NCBI GenBank assembly: GCA_030765665.1
Contig: JAVCCD010000149.1
Location: 1-5,192 of the forward strand
Reading direction: 5' to 3'
From: Candidatus Tenebribacter mawsonii
GTDB taxonomy: Bacteria; Cloacimonadota; Cloacimonadia; Cloacimonadales; TCS61
Length of the DNA: 5,192 nt
The position numbers and the translations under genes were made by a program. Shown one piece after another: positions 1-5,192 of the stretch (position 1 is the first letter of the stretch; every line of letters begins with the position of its first letter). The notes below the pieces were generated by a model, which was not told the origin of the DNA, searched no databases, and was given only the letters and a program-made list of their open reading frames with translations.

Positions 1-1
1 C

Positions 2-1150
2 ATGAGAGCTAATCCTGAAATATCATCTCTTGAATTTCAGATTGAAGCACTAAACGAGAAAGAGATCTTTGTACAAAAGTTAATGGATCCGATGCTTGCA
101 ATTGAATACAGTAATGTTCCATATAATACTTGGAAGCTGGATGAAAACCCGATGTCGGGAATCCAACTGAAGCTGAAACAGACGATCCCGTTTCCAGGCA
201 AGAATAGCAAACGAAAAGCAGTTGTCGAATCGGAAGGTCAAATAAAAATTCATGAGCTTGATGAACTAAAACTTCAATTGAAAGATAAAGTAAAGAAAGC
301 ATATTATCAATTAGGTTTGAACAGAGAATTAAAAGTAGTTTCGTTAAAACACATTGCGCTTTTGGAAGATCTGATTAAAACAATGATCAATAAATATGAA
401 ATCGGAAAATCTGCACAATCAGATATTTTACGGATGACATTAATGAAAGAAAAACTTCTGGATGATCTGGAAGATTTTAAGCAGAAAGAAAGTGAAATAC
501 AAGCAACTTTAAATTCAGTCCTAAATCGTGATGTGAGAACTTTTATTAGTACCGAGAGCCTAAATCTCAACTTTGATCTTGATCTTGACAATCTTTTGAA
601 AACAGCAATCCAAAACAGACCACTTCTAAAAAAGATAGAAGAAACTTCCAAAATGAAGAGACTTGTTTTTAAATTAGCACAACGTGAACGAATGCCTGAC
701 CTCACTTTGTGGGCAGGATATCGTATCAGAAAAGATATCGGAACAATGGAAAATATAGATTTTGCATCTTTAGGTTTTTCTTTTCCTATTCCATTGGATA
801 TGAAAGGCAGAACTAAAGCGAAAATGAATAATGCAAAGTTTATGGAAAAAGGGGTAGATGAAAAATACAAAAATGTTGTGAACAAGATTTCTGAAATGCT
901 CATTATGGCAACCTCAGGCTTAGAACGTCAAAAAAATAAGATCAGTAATTACAACATCAATCTTATTCCGGATGCAGAGAAAGTTTTTCATTCGGAGCTC
1001 AGTTCTTACACAACAGGTAGAGCGAATTTTGCAGACCTCTATCAAGCTCAACTTCAGCTCATTCAATTTGAAAAAATACTGCTGAAATCAAAATTTAAAT
1101 TTAAGATGTATGAAGTTACAATCGAAACTTTAATCGGAGAAAAATTATGA
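2..1150 (+). CDS. TolC family outer-membrane efflux channel (CusC/CzcC-like), 5' partial
   Basis: This is the outer-membrane channel of a tripartite metal efflux pump; such proteins trimerise into a barrel plus a long periplasmic alpha-helical tunnel. The 382 visible residues show the two-fold OEP repeat. Repeat 1 has a NPEI segment (residues 4-7), the family-typical QTIPFPGK strand (60-67) and a long helical hairpin with Y-x-x-GKSAQSDILR (about 132-143). Repeat 2 has FSFPIPLD (about 258-265) and the matching YTTGRANFADLYQAQ turn (336-350). The Met at base 2 is probably internal: there is no signal peptide, and family members usually run 410-460 residues with NPEI some 30-50 residues after the start, so the true start is likely upstream of the window. 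The gene ends in TGA overlapping the adaptor ATG, so the two are translationally coupled. Context suggests a cusC role, but the channel alone does not show metal specificity, so I give no symbol. Confidence 0.93.
   Translation: MRANPEISSLEFQIEALNEKEIFVQKLMDPMLAIEYSNVPYNTWKLDENPMSGIQLKLKQTIPFPGKNSKRKAVVESEGQIKIHELDELKLQLKDKVKKAYYQLGLNRELKVVSLKHIALLEDLIKTMINKYEIGKSAQSDILRMTLMKEKLLDDLEDFKQKESEIQATLNSVLNRDVRTFISTESLNLNFDLDLDNLLKTAIQNRPLLKKIEETSKMKRLVFKLAQRERMPDLTLWAGYRIRKDIGTMENIDFASLGFSFPIPLDMKGRTKAKMNNAKFMEKGVDEKYKNVVNKISEMLIMATSGLERQKNKISNYNINLIPDAEKVFHSELSSYTTGRANFADLYQAQLQLIQFEKILLKSKFKFKMYEVTIETLIGEKL
1136..1140 (+). promoter_or_regulatory. Shine-Dalgarno site for the adaptor gene
   Basis: GGAGA lies inside the last codons of the outer-membrane factor gene, with 6 bases between it and the ATG at 1147. 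It supports that ATG as the adaptor start. Together with the ATGA stop/start overlap (1147-1150) it indicates coupled translation of channel and adaptor. Confidence 0.75.
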
Positions 1151-2505
1151 AAAAAAGAAATCTATATATAATCAGTTTTATATTGCTGATATTGGTATTT
1201 ATCTTAGCAAGCTGTACATCGAAACAAACAATAGAACATGATTACTCAGATGCCGAATATTACACATGCCCAATGCATCCTACAGTCGTTCAGGATGATG
1301 AAGGTGACTGCCCGATCTGCGGTATGGATCTGGTTTTGGAAAAGGGTGGTAAAAAGGAAAACAAGAAAACAACAGGATCCATCATCATTGATCCGACAGT
1401 TGTGCAGAATATGGGAGTTCGTGTAAAACACATAAGTTACAGAGACATTTCTCATACAATCAGAACTATCGGGAAAGTGGAAATTGCAGATGACAGAAGT
1501 TATTCTGTAAATCTGCGTTTTTCAGGATGGATAGAAAAAATATTTGCAGATAAGATCGGACAGAAAATTGAGAAAGGAGCAAAACTTTTTGAAATCTATT
1601 CACCTCAGCTCATTGCAGCCCAAGAAGAATATTTACTCGCTGTGAATTCCTATGGAAAAACCAGTAAAATTGCTGAAGCAACAGAAAAAAGACTTCTTTT
1701 ATGGAATATCCCTAAACGGCATTTGGAAAAGATTCTTTCCGAAAAAAATGCTCAACAAAATGTGATCCTTACATCACCCTTTTCCGGGAATATTCTGCAT
1801 AAAAATATTAAAGAAGGTTCCAGAGTAAATGTCGGAACTGATCTTTATCATATAGCAAATTTAGATAAGATCTGGATCATTGCAGATCTATATGAATTCG
1901 ATGCAGCTTCGGTAAAAACAGGTCAGCAAGTTACAGTTGAATTCACAAATTTGCAAGGGAAGATCCAGAAAGGAACGATCTCGTTTATATATCCAACCTT
2001 AAATACCAAAACACGAACACAGAAGATTAGAATTGAACTGAAAAATCCAGGTTTAACAATGAAACCGGGAATGTTTGCAACCGTGAGAATTGAGGTTGAT
2101 AAGCTACATGATGTTCTTACCGTTCCCACTGAAGCAATAATAAATTCCGGTGAAAGAAAAATCGTATTCCTCAGCAGAGGAAACGGTAAATTTGAATCTA
2201 AAGAAGTAGTTACAGGCTTAACAGACGATGCAAATTATTACACTGAAGTAATTTCCGGATTGAGAGAAAATGAAATTGTTGTAGTTTCTGGTCAATTCCT
2301 TCTGGATTCAGAAAGCCAATTGCAGGAAGCAGTTCAAAAGCTGCTTGATGTAAAATTCCGTTCAGAATCAAATATTGAATCAACGGATAATCACGATCAT
2401 TCTGAAGATACTTATTTTACTTGTCCTATGCATCCCACAATTGTTCAGGAAGAAGCTGGGGAATGCCCGATCTGTGGAATGGACCTTGTTGAGAAAGAGA
2501 AGTAG
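1147..2505 (+). CDS. cusB: CusB-like RND efflux periplasmic adaptor lipoprotein with two heavy-metal-binding domains
   Basis: This is a membrane-fusion (HlyD/CusB family) adaptor of 452 residues that links the RND pump to the outer-membrane channel and delivers metal. It starts with a lipoprotein signal: KKR, a hydrophobic stretch (6-21) and lipobox L20-A-S-C23, with Thr at +2. An HMBD follows (38-63): C41-P-M-H-P, then C55-P-x-C58-G-M60-D-L. The core is a barrel-sandwich half (about 124-152), a short helical bundle (153-205), the second half (206-240, with SPFSG), a beta-barrel (about 241-320, with MKPGM at 305-309) and a membrane-proximal domain (about 321-395). A His/Asp linker (414-421) leads to a second HMBD (423-448) almost at the C-terminus. 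E. coli CusB has a Met-rich version of the first site and lacks the second. The start is set by the GGAGA site and ATGA overlap. The family is certain; the Cu/Ag assignment rests on the HMBDs and the adjoining CusA. Confidence 0.94.
   Translation: MKKRNLYIISFILLILVFILASCTSKQTIEHDYSDAEYYTCPMHPTVVQDDEGDCPICGMDLVLEKGGKKENKKTTGSIIIDPTVVQNMGVRVKHISYRDISHTIRTIGKVEIADDRSYSVNLRFSGWIEKIFADKIGQKIEKGAKLFEIYSPQLIAAQEEYLLAVNSYGKTSKIAEATEKRLLLWNIPKRHLEKILSEKNAQQNVILTSPFSGNILHKNIKEGSRVNVGTDLYHIANLDKIWIIADLYEFDAASVKTGQQVTVEFTNLQGKIQKGTISFIYPTLNTKTRTQKIRIELKNPGLTMKPGMFATVRIEVDKLHDVLTVPTEAIINSGERKIVFLSRGNGKFESKEVVTGLTDDANYYTEVISGLRENEIVVVSGQFLLDSESQLQEAVQKLLDVKFRSESNIESTDNHDHSEDTYFTCPMHPTIVQEEAGECPICGMDLVEKEK
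1258..1335 (+). repeat. HMBD repeat, N-terminal copy in the adaptor gene
   Basis: These 26 codons encode adaptor residues 38-63, a C-P-M-H-P-x9-C-P-x-C-G-M-D-L heavy-metal-binding domain. Compared by eye with the copy at 2413-2490, 20 of 26 residues and about 60 of 78 bases match with no gap. Most base differences are third-position, so the copies have been kept similar at protein level. Recalled E. coli CusB Cu(I) ligands M49, M64 and M66 fall, ungapped, on M43, C58 and M60 here. Confidence 0.88.
2413..2490 (+). repeat. HMBD repeat, C-terminal copy in the adaptor gene
   Basis: This second copy encodes residues 423-448 with C426, M428, H429, C440, C443 and M445, and all metal-ligand candidates of the first copy are kept. 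It ends four codons before the stop and follows a short His/Asp stretch (H416, H418). The location after the membrane-proximal domain would place it in the periplasm near the RND pump; that placement is inferred from the general adaptor fold. Confidence 0.88.
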
Positions 2506-2506
2506 G
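2501..2506 (+). promoter_or_regulatory. Probable Shine-Dalgarno site for the cusA-like gene
   Basis: AGTAGG overlaps the adaptor TAG stop (2503-2505) and stands 8 bases before the ATG at 2515. The match to AGGAGG is imperfect but the spacing is good. The ATG is also the only sensible start, because TAG closes the same reading frame just upstream and the first membrane helix begins about 13 residues later. Confidence 0.6.
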
Positions 2507-2514
2507 TATCTATT

Positions 2515-5192
2515 ATGTTAAATAAAATCATAGAATTTTCCGTCAAAAACAGGGTCTTCATCATTATTATTACAATCGTGATTATAGGAATCGGTATTTG
2601 GTCGATGATGAATACTGCTGTGGATGCCATTCCCGATCTATCTGATGTACAGGTTATCATTTTCAGTAAATTCCCAGGGCAAGGCCCGCAAGTTGTAGAA
2701 GAGCAAGTTACATATCCACTTACTTCTGCAATGCTTTCTGTTCCTTATGCCAAAAGTGTTCGCGGATATTCCTTCTTTGGATTTTCGATGGTTTATGTTA
2801 TCTTTGAAGATGGCACTGACATTTACTGGGCACGTTCTCGTGTGCTGGAATATTTAAATGTTGCACAGGGAAATTTGCCCAAAGATGTAAATGTTCAACT
2901 CGGTCCTGATGCAACAGGAGTTGGCTGGGTTTATATGTATTCTCTCACTTCAGACAGGCATGATCTGCAAGAACTCAGATCCATTCAAGACTGGTATCTT
3001 CGGTATGAACTAATGTCTGTCTCAGGAGTTTCAGAAGTGGCAAGTGCCGGTGGTCACGTAAAGCAATATCAAGTAGAAGTAGATCCGGAAAAATTGCGAG
3101 CTTATGGAATAAGTTTGCAGAAAGTAAATATGGCTATCAAACGTTCCAATAATGATGTCGGTGGTAAACTTATAGAAATGGGTGAAACGGAATATATGAT
3201 CCGTGCTAAAGGATATATCTCTTCAATTGAGGATTTGAAAAGCATTCCTATCGGATATGATAATCAAGCAAAAATTCCTATCCTGCTTTCGCAAGTGGCA
3301 GATATTCATATCGGACCCGAGCTACGTCGAGGGATCATAGAGATGAATGGTGAAGGTGAAGCTGTATCTGGAATTGTCGTTATGCGTTACGGTGAAAACG
3401 CAATGACTGTGATAAAAGATGTAAAAGCAAAACTGAAAGAATTGAAAAGCGGTTTACCGGAAGGTGTAGAAATCCATACTTCTTACGATCGATCCAGTTT
3501 GATCCAACGTTCCATCAACACTCTAAAAAGCACACTTCTATTACAGATGCTGGCTGTAGCACTGGTTTCGATTCTCTTCCTTCTGCATTTTCGTTCTGCT
3601 TTTGTGGCTATTTTCTCTTTACCTGTAGGAATTCTTATCAGCTTCATTATTATGCATATATTTGGGATTTCGGCAAATATTATGAGCTTGGGTGGAATTG
3701 CTATTGCTATCGGAGTGATGGTTGACGCTTCTATTGTGATGGTGGAAAATCTCCATAAACAGCGAGAACGTTTCTCCGACACTTCGCATCCGGAACTTGT
3801 GCTAAAAGCTGCTAAGGAAGTTGGACCTGCACTTTTCTTTTCGCTATTGATTGTTACTATCAGTTTTTTACCTGTTTTCACACTTCAACAACAGGAAGGA
3901 AGATTATTCACACCACTGGCATTAACCAAAACATTTGCAATGGGAGCTTCAGCAATTTTGGCAATAACCATTATTCCTGTGCTGATGTTCTATTTTGTTA
4001 AAGGAAAGATCCGCAAAGAAAAAGATAACCCCATCGCTGCTTTCTTTATTAAACTCTACAAGCCTATTATCAGATTCGTTCTGCGTTTCCCTGTCCTTGT
4101 CCTGATTATAGCTGTTGTTATTTTGGTTACAACTCTTATTCCTTTTGTTCAGCTCGGTTCAGAATTTATGCCGGCTCTTAATGAAGGAGATTTATTGTAT
4201 ATGCCCACTACACCTCCAGGGATCAGTATTACAAAAGCCAAAGAACTTTTGCAACAAACAGATAAACTCATTGCTTCCCACCCGCAGGTTGCGCATACTC
4301 TCGGTAAAATTGGAAGAGCAGATACTTCTACAGATCCTGCACCACTCTCGATGATAGAAACCACAATAACACTGACTGATAAAAAGAGTTGGCCCAAAGG
4401 AAAAACCATCGAAGATATTATAAAAGAATTGGATGAAATGGTGCAGTTCCCGGGACTCACAAACAGTTGGACAATGCCGATAAAAACGCGAATAGATATG
4501 CTGGCTACCGGAATCAAAACTCCCGTGGGAATAAAATTGATGGGAGAAGATCTAGAGCAGCTTTCCGAAATCGGAGAGCAGATCGAAGCACTTTTGCGTC
4601 CGCTGCCGGATGTTCTTTCTGCTTATTCGGAACGTGTTACAGGTGGAAATTTTATCGATATCGATATAGATAGAGAAAGAGCAGCTCGTGAAGGTTTACT
4701 CGTTGGAGATATCCAGGACGTTATCAAAAGTGCAGTCGGCGGGATGAACGTAAGCTGGGTTGTGGAAGGATTAGAAAGGTACCCTATTAATGTTCGATAT
4801 CCGAGGGAACTGAGAAATAATATCGAAAAATTAGAGAGATTGACTATTACAAGTCCGAAAGGATACGCTGTACCTTTAGGACAGGTTGCAGACATCAAGA
4901 TCGTGAAAGGACCTCCAATGATAAAAAGCGAAAATGCCAGAAGAACAGCCTGGATCTACGTAGATTTGAAAACATCCGATGTTGGTGGTTTTGTGAAAAT
5001 GGCTAAAGAACTTATCAGTAATAATGTGAAGATCCCTGACGGTGTTTCAATTGTTTGGTCAGGTCAATTTGAATATATGCAGAGAGCAGCCAAGCGTTTG
5101 AAAATAGTTGTTCCAATCACACTATCTCTCATCTTTTTAATTCTAATTATGAACTTCAGAAATATCACCGAGAGCCTGATAATGATGATCAC
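2515..5192 (+). CDS. cusA: CusA-like Cu(I)/Ag(I) RND efflux transporter (HME family), 3' partial
   Basis: This is the inner-membrane, proton-driven pump of the complex; 892 codons of a usual 1,030-1,050 are present, open at the window edge. Visible parts are TM1 (about 14-31), the first periplasmic domain with VDAIPDLSDVQV (36-47) and LGPDATGVGW, TM2-TM6 (about 341-357, 363-383, 390-412, 438-458, 474-495), TM7 (526-543), the second periplasmic domain, and TM8 (864-882). TM9-12 are missing. Against E. coli CusA as I recall it, the three-Met Cu/Ag site is kept as M563, M613 and M662 (573, 623, 672), with E557, D607, E615, R659 and K668 around it. The proton-relay Asp is D404 (405), in a GGIAIAxGxMVDA segment. 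Membrane Met ligands M390, M402, M409, M476 and M491 are kept. This favours Cu(I)/Ag(I) over the DFG-type Co/Zn/Cd pumps. The M271-M755 pair is not kept (L270, N745). Confidence 0.95.
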   Translation, partial: MLNKIIEFSVKNRVFIIIITIVIIGIGIWSMMNTAVDAIPDLSDVQVIIFSKFPGQGPQVVEEQVTYPLTSAMLSVPYAKSVRGYSFFGFSMVYVIFEDGTDIYWARSRVLEYLNVAQGNLPKDVNVQLGPDATGVGWVYMYSLTSDRHDLQELRSIQDWYLRYELMSVSGVSEVASAGGHVKQYQVEVDPEKLRAYGISLQKVNMAIKRSNNDVGGKLIEMGETEYMIRAKGYISSIEDLKSIPIGYDNQAKIPILLSQVADIHIGPELRRGIIEMNGEGEAVSGIVVMRYGENAMTVIKDVKAKLKELKSGLPEGVEIHTSYDRSSLIQRSINTLKSTLLLQMLAVALVSILFLLHFRSAFVAIFSLPVGILISFIIMHIFGISANIMSLGGIAIAIGVMVDASIVMVENLHKQRERFSDTSHPELVLKAAKEVGPALFFSLLIVTISFLPVFTLQQQEGRLFTPLALTKTFAMGASAILAITIIPVLMFYFVKGKIRKEKDNPIAAFFIKLYKPIIRFVLRFPVLVLIIAVVILVTTLIPFVQLGSEFMPALNEGDLLYMPTTPPGISITKAKELLQQTDKLIASHPQVAHTLGKIGRADTSTDPAPLSMIETTITLTDKKSWPKGKTIEDIIKELDEMVQFPGLTNSWTMPIKTRIDMLATGIKTPVGIKLMGEDLEQLSEIGEQIEALLRPLPDVLSAYSERVTGGNFIDIDIDRERAAREGLLVGDIQDVIKSAVGGMNVSWVVEGLERYPINVRYPRELRNNIEKLERLTITSPKGYAVPLGQVADIKIVKGPPMIKSENARRTAWIYVDLKTSDVGGFVKMAKELISNNVKIPDGVSIVWSGQFEYMQRAAKRLKIVVPITLSLIFLILIMNFRNITESLIMMI

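Noticed and set aside
2..4. ATG at base 2 as the true start of the outer-membrane factor.
   Set aside because: The protein would lack a signal peptide and begin within the conserved NPEI segment, so this Met is most likely internal and the gene starts before the window.
565..600. Small tandem-like TTGATC repeats in the outer-membrane factor gene.
   Set aside because: They encode an alternating Leu/Asp/Phe stretch within the helical region and are too short to be more than local codon repetition.
307..903. A 198-codon open frame on the minus strand inside the outer-membrane factor gene.
   Set aside because: It is antisense to a well-supported TolC-family gene, and its product is a low-complexity Ser/Phe/Arg-rich sequence without a recognisable domain, as expected from the complement of Lys/Glu-rich helices.
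2503..2517. The adaptor and pump genes share a reading frame, separated only by TAG, three sense codons and ATG; amber read-through would give a CusB-CusA fusion.
   Set aside because: The pump has its own ATG with a usable ribosome site, and its N-terminus is cytoplasmic while the adaptor C-terminus is periplasmic, so a fusion would be topologically wrong. Nothing else indicates TAG recoding.
3483..3881. Minus-strand open frame of 132 codons within the pump gene.
   Set aside because: It lies opposite TM2-TM5 of the pump, which is clearly coding, and has no family signature or ribosome site that I can see.
4115..4673. Open frames on both strands (4115-4354 +, 4467-4673 +, 4149-4517 -) within the pump gene.
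   Set aside because: All overlap the conserved second periplasmic domain with the three-Met site in the true frame; their translations resemble frame-shifted products.

Overview
This window holds most of one operon for a tripartite RND-type heavy-metal efflux pump, all on the + strand. The parts are a TolC/CusC-like outer-membrane channel (5' end off the window), a CusB-like periplasmic adaptor (complete), and a CusA-like inner-membrane RND transporter (3' end off the window). Residue conservation in the transporter points to monovalent copper/silver, Cu(I)/Ag(I), rather than Co/Zn/Cd.

Layout: 2-1150 is the outer-membrane factor. 1147-2505 is the adaptor; its ATG overlaps the upstream TGA as ATGA. 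2515-5192 is the transporter, starting 9 bases after the adaptor stop. There is no noncoding stretch longer than 9 bases, so no promoter, operator or terminator lies inside the window. The operon must begin upstream of base 1 and continue past base 5192. No regulator, CusF-type chaperone, RNA gene, mobile element or CRISPR array is visible.

How the parts work together (family knowledge): the trimeric RND pump takes metal from the periplasm or cytoplasm using proton-motive force. The hexameric adaptor passes metal to it and bridges to the outer-membrane channel, which lets the ion leave the cell. In this operon the adaptor is a predicted lipoprotein. It carries a Cys/Met/His heavy-metal-binding domain (HMBD) at each end, and the N-terminal copy lines up with the Cu(I) site of E. 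coli CusB.

Organism: a Gram-negative (diderm) bacterium is required by the outer-membrane factor. The DNA is moderately AT-rich (about 38-40% GC from sampled lines) and the proteins are rich in Lys and Ile. TGA and TAG are used as stops. This would fit Bacteroidota, Cloacimonadota or similar lineages, but the window has no marker that settles the phylum.

I do not see a wholly new system. The points most worth a second look are the twin HMBD adaptor and a CusA whose three-Met site and membrane Met pairs are intact while the M271/M755 pair of E. coli CusA is replaced.
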